The notes: generated from the letters alone by a model not told the origin. Counted from the first letter of the stretch, positions 8,248 to 16,581 are shown. The stretch is DNA of 49,792 nt from Peptococcaceae bacterium BRH_c23 (GCA_000961805.1 LADV01000030.1:1-49792), one strand, 5' to 3'. Numbers and translations: made by a program.

Positions 8248-9372
8248 CTATTTTGGATCCAGGTGCCAATCCACAGGACTTGTAGGATATCCCTCTGGGT
8301 TCTTAAGAGTCGGGTGTCGATCATCTGCCAGTCCAAATAGTCGTATTCTTAACCAGTTCTCCCCCGTTCGGGCACTGATTAATAGATACCCTTGCGTATC
8401 ATTTCTAAAACGGAAATCAAGAAGACCATAGAAAACGGTGGCATCTTGTCCTTTTAACACGTAGGATATCGGTAAGGAATGCGTGTGCTTCTCTTCAATG
8501 GCCAAATTAGCCTGGCGGACGGCTTGGAAAAGAGTGCTTGAGTCTTGGCAGATGCCTCCACCATTCTCTTTAATCATGGAATTATCAACAAAGACAACTG
8601 CAGGCAAGTAACCAGCAGCCTCAGTCCTTTCTCCCACAACCCCGTTGAAAGAAAATACTTTGCCCGGTGGTATTAAGTGATCATTGATCGCCTCAGCAGC
8701 TATTCGCACGTTTTGGGTGCGTGGCACATTCTGAGAATTAAAATACGTTGTATAATCCCCTAGAATATCGTTAATTTTGGCTAAGTCAGCTGTACTGGGC
8801 TGTGCAGGAATTTCTCTGATAACAGCTTCAACCTGCTTGTACTCATGCTCTTGAGAAATCTTCACCCAGGTCGCTTCAACATCCATTTCATGCCCTGATT
8901 TTCCTTGTGTCTTTTCTAATCGCCCATGCTTATAAGCTATCGTTGCCTGAAGCATAGGTTGGTTAATAATCCCACTTATAGCCTTCAACTGATCTATAGT
9001 CTCATCTCTGTCCATTCCGAGCTGATCCGTCGAAATGTCGTTTTTGGAACGTACTAAGTTACTTAGGTGATCTGCAATCTTAGAGCCAGTTGAACGTGGA
9101 AAAACCTGATCTAACCATTGTTCGATTACCTTATGCGTTTGTTCTGCTTTCAAGGGAAAGACTTGATCTTCATAGGTGACAGAATTCGGAATTCTTTCTT
9201 TTAATTGAGCGGCTACCTGATCCCTATTTAAACCAGAAAAGTCCAGCCCCCAAACAATCAAACCTGATGGAGCCCGATCATTGGTACTACCATAGGAAAC
9301 AACGGTCCCAATAACGAGGGTAACACATAATTGCAATAACAAGGCGATCAGAAGAAATCCAGTTTTTTTCAT
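8248..9372 (-). CDS. VanW family protein with signal anchor
   Basis: A 374-residue exported protein: N-terminal hydrophobic segment (about 5-27), a region resembling the putative peptidoglycan-binding domain that often precedes VanW (about 45-200), then the VanW domain with GKVFSFNGVVGERTEAAGY, the GGGICQDSSTLF signature and the HTHSLPISYV and FRFRND segments. VanW domains occur in envelope proteins of Firmicutes; the molecular role is unknown, and the name does not imply vancomycin resistance. It lies downstream of the PRC-barrel gene in the same direction with a 24-bp gap. Confidence 0.85.
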   Translation of the reverse strand: MKKTGFLLIALLLQLCVTLVIGTVVSYGSTNDRAPSGLIVWGLDFSGLNRDQVAAQLKERIPNSVTYEDQVFPLKAEQTHKVIEQWLDQVFPRSTGSKIADHLSNLVRSKNDISTDQLGMDRDETIDQLKAISGIINQPMLQATIAYKHGRLEKTQGKSGHEMDVEATWVKISQEHEYKQVEAVIREIPAQPSTADLAKINDILGDYTTYFNSQNVPRTQNVRIAAEAINDHLIPPGKVFSFNGVVGERTEAAGYLPAVVFVDNSMIKENGGGICQDSSTLFQAVRQANLAIEEKHTHSLPISYVLKGQDATVFYGLLDFRFRNDTQGYLLISARTGENWLRIRLFGLADDRHPTLKNPEGYPTSPVDWHLDPK

Positions 9373-9396
9373 ATAGCTTCATCCCATTGAGCTTTC

Positions 9397-10188
9397 TTAA
9401 TTTTTTTGTAAATGGGAGGTTACTTCCATCAAGGTACTACGGGTAGTGATGAGAGTTACCATTTCAGGCGTAATCGTTTCTCCAGCCGCCAAAATGTCAC
9501 CATTATCAAGGACAATGTTTTTCTCTACCTTTTTGCCGATGAAATATTGCAGTTGTCGTTGCTCAAATAAGTTAAAACCAGCTTCTGGTTCTCCGGCAGA
9601 ATCAACTCCCGCCGTGTCCTGGATATCATCTGCCCTTGGGGTTGGTGCTGTTGAGTTGGAGGACGTTTGAGACAGGTTTTCAGTGTTTTGATCAGGAATC
9701 TGACGATTTTGAAGCATTTGATCTCCTTCGATAATCAATAATTCCTTGCCTAGTGTGATAATTTTTTCGGCACTAATTTCATTCATCTGACCCTCTGCTT
9801 CAAAAAGGCAAGCGGCAATACGACCTGTTTCCTCATCGATCAGTATTTCTTTCACTTCTCCAATGAGTTGACCCTTTTTAGTCAATACCTTTGTTCCTAT
9901 AACACGGGTATCTTGCTTTAACAAATTTTGGGCTTCGATATTTTGGGCGACATCTTGGATAACATTGGGATCAGGAATCGTAATCGCAAACGCTCCAAGA
10001 CCTAGAACGTCGGCAAAAGGAATGACCTTCGCTCCAAAATAATCTGTAGGTTGATCAATAATCAAAAAATCTAAAGTTTTCTCCTGCGGATTAAGGACAA
10101 AATCTTTTACAACCCCAACTTGAGTTCCGTCCGAAATACTAATAATACGCAACCCTATAATTTCTTTAGTCGGCTTCATCGTGAACAA
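9397..10188 (-). CDS. Tandem PRC-barrel domain protein
   Basis: A 263-residue cytosolic protein with two PRC-barrel units: about 5-80 (EIIGLRIISISDGTQVGVVKDFVLNPQEK) and about 90-160 (VIGTKVLTKKGQLIGEVKEILIDEETG). A Ser/Thr/Pro-rich linker (about 165-200) follows, then a C-terminal segment with DNGDILAAGETITPEMV. Such proteins are widespread in spore-forming clostridia and are usually called photosystem-reaction-centre-subunit-H-like; the barrel is a generic binding fold. Start is ATG at 10188 or the ATG two codons on. Function is unknown. Confidence 0.8.
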   Translation of the reverse strand: MFTMKPTKEIIGLRIISISDGTQVGVVKDFVLNPQEKTLDFLIIDQPTDYFGAKVIPFADVLGLGAFAITIPDPNVIQDVAQNIEAQNLLKQDTRVIGTKVLTKKGQLIGEVKEILIDEETGRIAACLFEAEGQMNEISAEKIITLGKELLIIEGDQMLQNRQIPDQNTENLSQTSSNSTAPTPRADDIQDTAGVDSAGEPEAGFNLFEQRQLQYFIGKKVEKNIVLDNGDILAAGETITPEMVTLITTRSTLMEVTSHLQKN

Positions 10189-10200
10189 TCCCCCTAAGAT

Positions 10201-10980
10201 TTAGTTTTTGTAGATATTTTCTTTCGTCATCCAGGCTTCAAACTGATGACTTAGTTCGGAATTGAATAGCGGTATATACCTTTTAACATACCCATCAAGC
10301 TGAGTTAGCGCGCATTTACGCTCGCCCAAATTGTTCCAAAGCCAATAACAATCCAGAATTAAATAAAAAGCAATATCAGGCATAGGATCGAGAGATAACG
10401 CTCGGAAAAAATAGGAAGCAGCCTGTTCAAAGTTGTCTGTATATTTTGCTTTAAATCCTAGATCAATCAGCTCATCGATGGACAGCTCGTTGTCAATTCC
10501 CTTAGGGAATTGATCAACTGTTAATATGTGATCGGTCATCTCCTTAGCAATACTAACTAGAGCCTCTTGAGTTTCGTCTATAGACTCCTGCTCTTCTTGA
10601 GCTTCTACTATGTTCTCCTGCTCTTCTTGAGGTTCTACTATGTTCTCCTGCTCTTCTTGAGGTTCTACTTTTCTCTCCTGGATAACAGTGATTTCTTCGG
10701 ATATGTTTAGTTCGAGAGACACTACATTGATCTTTGATTTGTCCTTTTTAATTCGAATTTTTGGCCATAGTACCCCTGTAGAAATAAGGGTCAAAACGGA
10801 CAAAATCCACCAATTTGTCCCTCCCATCCGAAGAGCCCAAGGGAACATTAAGACCGCACAACACAAAAAGAAGGCCATCAAAAATGCTCTCCTCTTGGTA
10901 ATGCCAAATAGTTGGGCTTTCCAAGTCAAATACATTACAAATGGGATACTTCCAATAATGACGGTTATTTGATATGTCAG
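10201..10980 (-). CDS. Membrane protein with Glu-rich decapeptide repeats and a TPR-like tail
   Basis: Unrecognised family. From the ATG at 10935 it has 244 residues: two hydrophobic helices near the N-terminus, a Glu/Gln-rich linker with repeats of the type EPQEEQENIV, and a C-terminal TPR-like helical region (IDLGFKAKYTDNFEQAASYFFRALSLDP). That ATG has a poor ribosome binding site. The frame stays open further 5', and a perfect AAGGAGG lies 9 bases ahead of a CTG at 10980 and 6 ahead of an ATT at 10983. Starting there adds a third hydrophobic helix, so a non-ATG start is likely; the start given is the CTG. No ATG, GTG or TTG occurs between. Confidence 0.6.
   Translation of the reverse strand: MTYQITVIIGSIPFVMYLTWKAQLFGITKRRAFLMAFFLCCAVLMFPWALRMGGTNWWILSVLTLISTGVLWPKIRIKKDKSKINVVSLELNISEEITVIQERKVEPQEEQENIVEPQEEQENIVEAQEEQESIDETQEALVSIAKEMTDHILTVDQFPKGIDNELSIDELIDLGFKAKYTDNFEQAASYFFRALSLDPMPDIAFYLILDCYWLWNNLGERKCALTQLDGYVKRYIPLFNSELSHQFEAWMTKENIYKN
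10561..10680. repeat. 30-bp in-frame tandem repeat
   Basis: Units at 10591-10620, 10621-10650 and 10651-10680 are nearly identical 30-mers, and 10561-10590 is a diverged fourth. Each encodes one Glu-rich decapeptide in the linker of the membrane protein above, so copy number can change without frameshift. Confidence 0.9.
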
Positions 10981-11022
10981 AATATAGGTCCTCCTTCATC
11001 CTGAACAGTCCTCTTAGAAAAA

Positions 11023-11093
11023 TTCGACAGAAATCTCATTTCTCCTTCTTCTTACAATTCCGATTTTCAGGATAATAATTTACATTTGTCGGT
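11023..11093. promoter_or_regulatory. Two Spo0A-box-like sites in a divergent promoter region
   Basis: TTCGACA at 11023-11029 is the reverse complement of the core TGTCGAA, and TTTGTCGGT at 11085-11093 is a one-mismatch site. They lie between the repeat-bearing membrane gene and the diguanylate cyclase gene. Short motifs of this kind occur by chance, so the call is tentative. Confidence 0.25.
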
Positions 11094-11230
11094 ATTTCGA
11101 ACAATTTCTTTGCAACTATAAAAATTATTGCGAAGGATAAATACAATTTAGGGAGAATACTATAAAGGTTCAAAACCTTTTCTTCCATACAAGATTATAA
11201 CAGCCAGTTACGGGGTGGGAGGCTTATACT

Positions 11231-12277
11231 ATGTCAGATCCTAAAAACGACTCTATAGACATTACTGAGTTGTATCAGAGGATAAACGTCTTAGAAAACC
11301 AGCTTGAAGAAATCCGTTTACAAACACACGTCCTTTTAGATATTGCGCGTGCGCTTAATGCATCTCTTGATCCGAAGGTTATTGCTACTAATATAATCAG
11401 TGCAATCGTTTCTCTGATTAGTATTAATCAAGCGAGCGTTTGTCTATATAATGAAAAAAAACAAGACTTTGAGGTTATAGGAGTTTTCGACTCAGGAACT
11501 CTCTCTCCACAAATACCTCCCCAGCTTGATTTGTCATTTCTCTTCAAGGTACTATCGGACGGGGTTACGTATTATCGATCCCCTACAGGTTGTCAAGATT
11601 GGGAATGGATCTGTTGCCTACCTCTTCAGAATGCCCAACACAAAATTGGAACCATAAATATTCATTCCCTCCGACAAACGGAGATCACTCCCGAACAAAT
11701 GAAATTTTTAGAAACAATAGCAGGTCAAGCCACTTCCGCTTTAGAAAATGCTCTTCTTTATGCCATTGTAGAACGTGAATCCATTACAGATGGACTTACA
11801 GGTGTGTATAACCACCGATACTTTCAAAAACGCTTGCGAGAACACATTTCACTCTGCCAACGTCGTAAGCGCTCAGTCACCTTTGGCTTACTTATCATAG
11901 ATGTCGACAACTTTAAACAGTTTAATGACCGATATGGCCATCAATTTGGAGACACAGTACTTCAAACGATTGTAAGAGAACTCCAGCACAATTTAAGGGA
12001 AGAAGACCTGATTGCCCGGTATGGTGGAGAAGAGTTCGTCGTTCTTATACCAGAAGCCACCGAAAAAATTGTTTTACTAATCAGTGAGAAGATTCGAGAA
12101 GTTGTGGAAAAAACTACTGTACATTATCCAAAAACAAGCAGCGAGGTTTCTGTCACAGTGAGTATCGGCGTGACACTTTGGCACCCTTCGGATTCTCCAA
12201 CATCCGTGATTTATAGGGCGGATCACGCCCTACATCAAGCCAAAACTACGGGCCGTAACCAAAGTGTTTTTGAGTAA
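11231..12277 (+). CDS. GAF-GGDEF diguanylate cyclase
   Basis: A 348-residue cytosolic protein: short coiled segment (about 10-35), GAF domain (about 36-178), GGDEF domain (about 185-345). Catalytic features are intact: DGLTG at 187-191, DVDNFKQFND at 224-233 and GGEEF at 265-269. An inhibitory I-site RxxD (Arg256 to Asp259) sits five residues ahead of GGEEF. It should therefore make c-di-GMP and be product-inhibited. The GAF ligand is unknown. The ATG follows GTGGGAGG. It is a single gene ended by a strong hairpin. Confidence 0.93.
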   Translation: MSDPKNDSIDITELYQRINVLENQLEEIRLQTHVLLDIARALNASLDPKVIATNIISAIVSLISINQASVCLYNEKKQDFEVIGVFDSGTLSPQIPPQLDLSFLFKVLSDGVTYYRSPTGCQDWEWICCLPLQNAQHKIGTINIHSLRQTEITPEQMKFLETIAGQATSALENALLYAIVERESITDGLTGVYNHRYFQKRLREHISLCQRRKRSVTFGLLIIDVDNFKQFNDRYGHQFGDTVLQTIVRELQHNLREEDLIARYGGEEFVVLIPEATEKIVLLISEKIREVVEKTTVHYPKTSSEVSVTVSIGVTLWHPSDSPTSVIYRADHALHQAKTTGRNQSVFE

Positions 12278-12307
12278 TTATCCTATCAACCGTCCTGCAA
12301 ACTAAAA

Positions 12308-12339
12308 ATTACACCCCTTCATTTATGAAGGGGTGTAAT
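12308..12339. terminator. Terminator after the diguanylate cyclase gene
   Basis: A perfect 15-bp stem (12308-12322 with 12325-12339) lies 30 bp past the stop. TTTTT follows a few bases later on the plus strand. It also faces the small leftward gene at 12383. Confidence 0.8.
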
Positions 12340-12382
12340 CATGTTTTTCTAGAAAGTATTGCATTCTGGGAAGGTTGTAATT

Positions 12383-12529
12383 CTATGCTTGAATAGCTCT
12401 GGGGTAAGCTCCTCCATTTTGGGAAGAATTAACTGTTATTCTAATCAGTTGACAACACGATGCCGTGATTACTACAGCACACCCGCCAAGAAATCCTCCA
12501 ATGATTAAGACTGGAATGAAAGCTAACAT
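12383..12529 (-). CDS. 48-residue single-span membrane protein
   Basis: A small open frame with a strong AAGGGGGTG site 6-7 bases before ATG. It begins MLAFIPVLIIGGFLGG, giving one hydrophobic helix of about 20 residues that contains a GGFLGGC glycine patch, then a CC pair and a polar tail ending AYPRAIQA. I do not recognise the family. The good ribosome binding site, the transmembrane helix and the fit between two terminators argue that it is real. Confidence 0.6.
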   Translation of the reverse strand: MLAFIPVLIIGGFLGGCAVVITASCCQLIRITVNSSQNGGAYPRAIQA

Positions 12530-12650
12530 GAAATCACCCCCTTAATTTAGTAATTCTTATATGAGCAACTACTTTGTCCCTTTTTTCACTTTCCAAGAAA
12601 AGTTTGTTCTTCTTTTCACTTTAATAAATTATAACATGCCGAAATCCAAA

Positions 12651-12676
12651 AAGAAAGTGATTGTGTTCACTTTCTT
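12651..12676 (-). terminator. Terminator after yigZ-like gene
   Basis: A perfect 10-bp stem (12651-12660 with 12667-12676) is followed by TTT on the minus strand, about 50 bp past the YigZ-like stop. Confidence 0.75.
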
Positions 12677-12728
12677 AAAGTTCCACTCTTCATAATTTAA
12701 TAAATTTTCTATTTCTTAAGACAAGGCT

Positions 12729-13343
12729 TTATCTCCACTCTACCCCTAAGTCCTCATAGTTTACTTGCTTTCGAGTATAATTATCTATCCAATTCATGAA
12801 TAAATCAGCTTCTTGTTCGGGGACATAGACATGCAGCTTTATGACTTCACAAAATTCCTCTCTTAGTATGGTCCAATTATGTTGAACAAACTGATACTTA
12901 AGCATTTCAAACCATTCATAAGGCACACTCAACAAGAAACTCCGATAGGTTACAATTCTTTTTAATTCAGTTTCATTAATAACTTGCCGAGCAGTTCCCC
13001 CATAAGCCCTGGACAGTCCCCCTGTTCCAAGCAGGATTCCGCCAAAATATCTCACCACTACTACCAGCACATTCCAGACATTTCGATGTTGGAGGACATC
13101 TAGAATAGGTCGTCCTCCCGTCCCTTGCGGCTCACCATCGTCCGAAGACTTCTCGATAAGGCCATTATGCAATCGATAGGCAAAAACGTAATGACGTGCA
13201 TTGGGGTAATCTGTGCGAATTTTTCGCATTGACGTTTCAACTTGCTCCATCGTCTGTAGGGGAACTGCAACGCCAATGAATTGCGATTTTTCAATGACTT
13301 GGTCTCGAATAGTTATTTCAGATAACGTAAAAAATTCTTCCAC
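12729..13343 (-). CDS. YigZ/IMPACT family protein (UPF0029)
   Basis: A protein of about 204 residues with the family hallmarks KSQFIGVAVPL at the N-terminus and, in the first domain, HYVFAYRL, SDDGEPQGTGGRPILDVL and VVVRYFGGILLGTGGLSRAYG. The C-terminal ferredoxin-like half is shorter and more variable. Family members bind nucleic acid or ribosomes, and the eukaryotic relative IMPACT acts on Gcn1; the bacterial role is undefined. Two in-frame GTG codons are possible; the one at 13343 has AGGGG at 8 bases, while the one at 13349 nearly abuts it, so the downstream start is preferred. Confidence 0.9.
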   Translation of the reverse strand: MEEFFTLSEITIRDQVIEKSQFIGVAVPLQTMEQVETSMRKIRTDYPNARHYVFAYRLHNGLIEKSSDDGEPQGTGGRPILDVLQHRNVWNVLVVVVRYFGGILLGTGGLSRAYGGTARQVINETELKRIVTYRSFLLSVPYEWFEMLKYQFVQHNWTILREEFCEVIKLHVYVPEQEADLFMNWIDNYTRKQVNYEDLGVEWR

Positions 13344-13354
13344 GTACACATCCC

Positions 13355-13735
13355 CTATTTTCGGTTTCGAGCTTTTGTCAGAAAAGAATCTACATCGATC
13401 ACAACTCGTTCATGCTTTCCTGAGCCAATTTGTCCAACTTCATCACGTACTTCCACTGAAAAAGTGAGCCGACGACGGTCTATTTCAACTAATTCAGCAG
13501 TAGCATAGACATTAGAACCTATAGGAGTTGCAGCTGAGTGTATAATGTTTAAAGAAATACCGACACTTGATTGCCCATCAGGTAAAGTTAGGGCATTGAC
13601 TGCAGCTTGTTCCATAAGCGCTACCATTGCTGGCGTGGCGAATACCTCTAAAGTTCCGCTACCCATAGCCTTGGCAGTATTTAATAAAGAAACCGTGGTT
13701 TGTGCCTGACCTTGCATCCCAACTAACAACTTCAA
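13355..13735 (-). CDS. Hot-dog thioesterase, fluoroacetyl-CoA thioesterase (FlK)-like
   Basis: A 126-residue hot-dog-fold protein. The segment MGSGTLEVFATPAMVALMEQAA, with the Thr and Glu that line the FlK active site, and the later HSAATPIGSNVYATAELVEID are typical of this clostridial family. True FlK hydrolyses fluoroacetyl-CoA, but most relatives probably act on other acyl-CoAs. The start is a TTG at 13735 with an imperfect upstream AAGG; family N-termini (MKxGxxGxA) support it. It ends a few bases before the YigZ-like gene, so the two are probably co-transcribed. Confidence 0.82.
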   Translation of the reverse strand: MKLLVGMQGQAQTTVSLLNTAKAMGSGTLEVFATPAMVALMEQAAVNALTLPDGQSSVGISLNIIHSAATPIGSNVYATAELVEIDRRRLTFSVEVRDEVGQIGSGKHERVVIDVDSFLTKARNRK

Positions 13736-13793
13736 AATCCAACACGTCCTTACCTTATTTATTAAACATATTATACAAGTTTATCACAAATAT

Positions 13794-13826
13794 AAAAGCG
13801 TTGTGAACTTTTTTCACAACGCTTTT
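13794..13826. terminator. Bidirectional hairpin
   Basis: A 14-bp perfect stem (13794-13807 with 13813-13826) with A- and T-rich ends, located just downstream of the 42-residue membrane protein gene and upstream of the thioesterase gene. Confidence 0.75.
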
Positions 13827-13850
13827 CCTTGATTTTAGCAATTGGTAAGC

Positions 13851-13979
13851 TTAATACATCCCTGCTATCCAAAAGCCAATATAACCGACAACCAAAATCC
13901 CTACAATATGCAGGACCCACCATCCCGTACGAAAGGCTCCCCATGTCCCTAAGTCGAGACGATCACGAAAATCCCCCAT
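13851..13979 (-). CDS. 42-residue membrane protein
   Basis: An ATG-started frame behind TGAGGTGATT encoding a charged N-terminus (MGDFRDRLDLGTW) and one hydrophobic helix (WWVLHIVGILVVGYIGFWIAG). It is followed closely by a perfect hairpin and preceded by the CBS protein gene, whose stop lies 13 bp upstream, so it looks like the second gene of a two-gene transcript. Family not recognised; a small integral membrane protein is all the sequence supports. Confidence 0.65.
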   Translation of the reverse strand: MGDFRDRLDLGTWGAFRTGWWVLHIVGILVVGYIGFWIAGMY

Positions 13980-13992
13980 TTAATCACCTCAT

Positions 13993-14415
13993 TTAATGAT
14001 GAGCACCTTGAGATATTTCACTTAGTGCATCTCCCGCTTCATTGACATGGATTTTTTCGATAGCTAAGTCACCTAGGGCGACAATTCCTATAAGTTTCCC
14101 CTGTTCTACGACTGGTAGTCTTCGGATTTGATATTTTGACATTAAACTTGCCGCCTCATGCACATCTTGGTCAGCGGTCACAGTGATTACCTTTGAGTTC
14201 ATGACCTCTTTAGCTGTACGCTTTTCAATATTTTTGCCATCTGCAACTGCTTTTAAAACAATGTCCCGATCAGTAATAATACCAATGACTTTTTGAGCCT
14301 CACAAATTGGAATTGAACCAATATCATTATTTTTCATCATTGTTGCTAACTCCACAACTGTGGTATTAGGTGCTGCACATTCAACAGAAGTAGTCATAAC
14401 CTCACGAACTTTCAT
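13993..14415 (-). CDS. CBS-domain pair protein
   Basis: A 140-residue protein made of two CBS motifs and little else: KVREVMTTSVECAAPNTTVVELA at the start and KEVMNSKVITVTADQDVHEAASLM from about residue 68, each ending in the IGIITDRDIV or IGIVALGDLA strand. Paired CBS domains form an adenine-nucleotide-binding regulatory module. With no catalytic partner fused, it is likely a stand-alone sensor. The ATG at 14415 follows GGAGG. A small membrane protein gene follows it and may be its partner. Confidence 0.92.
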   Translation of the reverse strand: MKVREVMTTSVECAAPNTTVVELATMMKNNDIGSIPICEAQKVIGIITDRDIVLKAVADGKNIEKRTAKEVMNSKVITVTADQDVHEAASLMSKYQIRRLPVVEQGKLIGIVALGDLAIEKIHVNEAGDALSEISQGAHH

Positions 14416-14644
14416 GCCCTAGAACCTCCTATACTATTTCATTTAACAAACAAAGATAGTATAGACAACTTTACAAAAATCATACGATGATTCTAATATC
14501 TCAAGATAAAAACAGCGTTTAAGGGGACAGTCGGCCATTCAGGGTCAGCGTCGATAGTTGCTATGAACTATAAAAACTCCCAAGCATCATCTTCTATCCG
14601 CCTGGAAGTCCTTATTTGTGTGACAATAATTAGTATTAAGTTTG

Positions 14645-15364
14645 CTAATCGGGTTTAGTGCCAGAAACAATGGCAACAACCCCCCCAGCCAAATTATCGA
14701 ATCGTGTTTCTACAAGGCCACACTCTGTGAAAATACGAACCAATTCTTCCTGAGCCGGGAATTCCCGGGCCGAGTCATGTAAATATTGATAGGCACTTGC
14801 TTTTCTAGCCCAGATTTTGCCCATTAAGGGTATGAGTTTTTCAAAGTATAACCAATAGGCTTGTTTAAATCCCGGGAAAGTTGGTTTAGCCATATCTAGA
14901 GATACAATTCTTCCTCCGGGCTTAACCGTACGTACCATTTCTTTGATACCCTGTCGTAAATCCGGTAAATTTCTCAATCCCCAACCTACCGTAGCACCAT
15001 CAAACGTATTACTCGGAAAAGGAAGTTCCATCGCATTTCCTTGAATAAATTTAATTCTATCCTTATTGAAGGATTGCTCCAAAGAACGTTTTGCTACATC
15101 CAGCATTTTATGTGAAAAATCTAAACCTGTAACCGTTCCTTCTACTCCAACCGCACTTCCCAATTCCATAGAAAGTTGACCTGTACCACAGCATACATCC
15201 AGCATATGCATCCCTGGCTTTGCGCCAACCCTTTGAACTGCAAGACGCCGCCATCGTTTATCCATTCCGAGGCTCATTAGGCTATTCATGAAATCGTAAT
15301 GACCAGCAATAGAATTGAAAGTTTCTTGTACATAGGTTGCTTTATCTTTACCTGCAAAATCCAT
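14645..15364 (-). CDS. menG: Demethylmenaquinone methyltransferase
   Basis: A SAM-dependent methyltransferase of the UbiE/MenG/COQ5 family, about 239 residues, catalysing the final C-methylation that makes menaquinone. Motif I VCCGTGQLSMEL, GLDFSHKMLDVA, NAMELPFPSNTFDGATVGWGLRNLPD and the SLDMAKP segment are diagnostic. The ATG at 15364 (MDFAGKDKATYVQ) has AGGGAG 7 bases upstream; the ATG six codons earlier overlaps poor context and is rejected. It probably works on the product of the futalosine pathway implied by mqnA at 3.8 kb. It is monocistronic here. Confidence 0.93.
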   Translation of the reverse strand: MDFAGKDKATYVQETFNSIAGHYDFMNSLMSLGMDKRWRRLAVQRVGAKPGMHMLDVCCGTGQLSMELGSAVGVEGTVTGLDFSHKMLDVAKRSLEQSFNKDRIKFIQGNAMELPFPSNTFDGATVGWGLRNLPDLRQGIKEMVRTVKPGGRIVSLDMAKPTFPGFKQAYWLYFEKLIPLMGKIWARKASAYQYLHDSAREFPAQEELVRIFTECGLVETRFDNLAGGVVAIVSGTKPD

Positions 15365-15508
15365 AGTTAATCTCCCTATCATGGTTCTTATTTTTAGTAT
15401 AGTATAAACATTTTCTTAAATACTACGCGAACATGAGCCTTTTGTCTAGAATTTTTGCTTGAACAAATTTCTTGCTACACTTCAATTCTATAAAAACACA
15501 CTCAAACA

Positions 15509-15550
15509 AAGAGCCTTTCCGACTTCAATATGAGATAGCGGAAGGCTCTT
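15509..15550 (-). terminator. Terminator after tetR-type gene
   Basis: A 12-bp stem with one bulged base (15509-15521 with 15539-15550) lies just beyond the stop of the TetR gene, with TTTGTTTG on the minus strand. Confidence 0.65.
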
Positions 15551-15572
15551 CGAATTATTGGCTATATCAATG

Positions 15573-16172
15573 TCATATTTTACTCTTATGGTTAATTTTG
15601 AATGCACCGCACATCAAATCAAAAATGATTTCTTCTACCCCTTCTAAGGAACGTGGTTTCTTGGAATTTACCCAATCGCTGATTGCAGCATCTAAGGTTC
15701 CAAAGAACATTTGTCGACCAATCTTAATATCAGCTAAGGCGATTTCGTCCCGTTCAACTCCTTCAGCGAGAACCTGTTCAATGAGTTGAAAATACTCTCT
15801 TAGAGGCCCTGAAATTGCCTCCCTAATTTTAGGATCGGACTGACGGATTTCTATCTGAGTGACGATAGCAAGGGCACGATTCTCTTGCATATATCTGAAG
15901 TGAGTTCGTATGATGCACAGTAGCCGATCCCGTGTTGTTTTATACTGCACAAGTGCGTGGCGAATCTCTTCAATAAATTGACCCATCCGATCCGAAAAAA
16001 GACTAACTAGGATATCTTCCTTATTCTTGAAATATAGATAGATTGTACCATCAGCTACTCCAGCGAGTTTGGCTATTTTGGAAACTTGGCAGGTAAAATA
16101 GCCATACTCTGCAAAAGCCTCCGTAGCCGCATCTAGGATAGCCTGATATTTTTCCTCACGGGGCTTAGACAT
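15573..16172 (-). CDS. TetR family regulator, FadR-like
   Basis: A regulator of about 199 residues. The N-terminal helix-turn-helix (AATEAFAEYGYFTCQVSKIAK, VADGTIYLYFKNKEDIL) is classic TetR, and the arrangement and length resemble Bacillus FadR, which senses long-chain acyl-CoA. No fatty-acid genes lie nearby, so the target is open. The ATG at 16172 (MSKPREEK) is preferred over a GTG three codons earlier that sits only 3 bases from the AAGGGAG site, although the chosen spacing is then a little long. Confidence 0.85.
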   Translation of the reverse strand: MSKPREEKYQAILDAATEAFAEYGYFTCQVSKIAKLAGVADGTIYLYFKNKEDILVSLFSDRMGQFIEEIRHALVQYKTTRDRLLCIIRTHFRYMQENRALAIVTQIEIRQSDPKIREAISGPLREYFQLIEQVLAEGVERDEIALADIKIGRQMFFGTLDAAISDWVNSKKPRSLEGVEEIIFDLMCGAFKINHKSKI

Positions 16173-16264
16173 GCAGTACACGGTCTCCCTTCTAATGCAT
16201 AAGTTTTAAAAGGTATTGTCATATTTTTCTGCATTATATCATTAATCTTTTATTTTTTACACCC

Positions 16265-16552
16265 TTACATCAACCTAGAACCTACAAGCTGTTCCCCACG
16301 TTCTGTAAGCACCCAGAACGTGAACGTTTTGCTGGGTTTAAACCCGCACCCTTCACAGCGATCGCTGGCCTGATCTGAATCACAGCTGAGACCACAGGCT
16401 TGCCCCAAGAGTTCACGTCGAATATAACCCATATGTTCCAATTGGTTTAAGAAACCTTCGACTTCTCTTACGGAATAGCCGACTTCCCCGGCTAACTGAG
16501 CCAATGATAATGATTCCTTACGTGCCAGTATTTCCATAATGCTGGTAAGCAT
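16265..16552 (-). CDS. feoC: FeoC-like iron-sulfur winged-helix protein
   Basis: A winged-helix domain (MLTSIMEILARKESLSLAQ, then VEGFLNQLEHMGYIRR) followed by a four-cysteine cluster, C-x3-C-x8-C-x2-C, as expected for FeoC-type proteins that carry an oxygen-sensitive iron-sulfur cluster and influence FeoB. It follows feoB directly in the same direction, about 30 bp from the feoB stop. ATG codons at 16558 and 16552 share one AAGGGGG site; the second has better spacing. The frame is also open far upstream inside feoB, but that extension has no start context and is spurious. Confidence 0.8.
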   Translation of the reverse strand: MLTSIMEILARKESLSLAQLAGEVGYSVREVEGFLNQLEHMGYIRRELLGQACGLSCDSDQASDRCEGCGFKPSKTFTFWVLTERGEQLVGSRLM

Positions 16553-16581
16553 AGTCATACGCCCCCTTGGGGTAGTTAGAA

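Noticed and set aside
8248..9372. Vancomycin resistance from the VanW name
   Set aside because: No vanA/H/X-type ligase or dipeptidase genes; VanW domains are widespread and not resistance markers.
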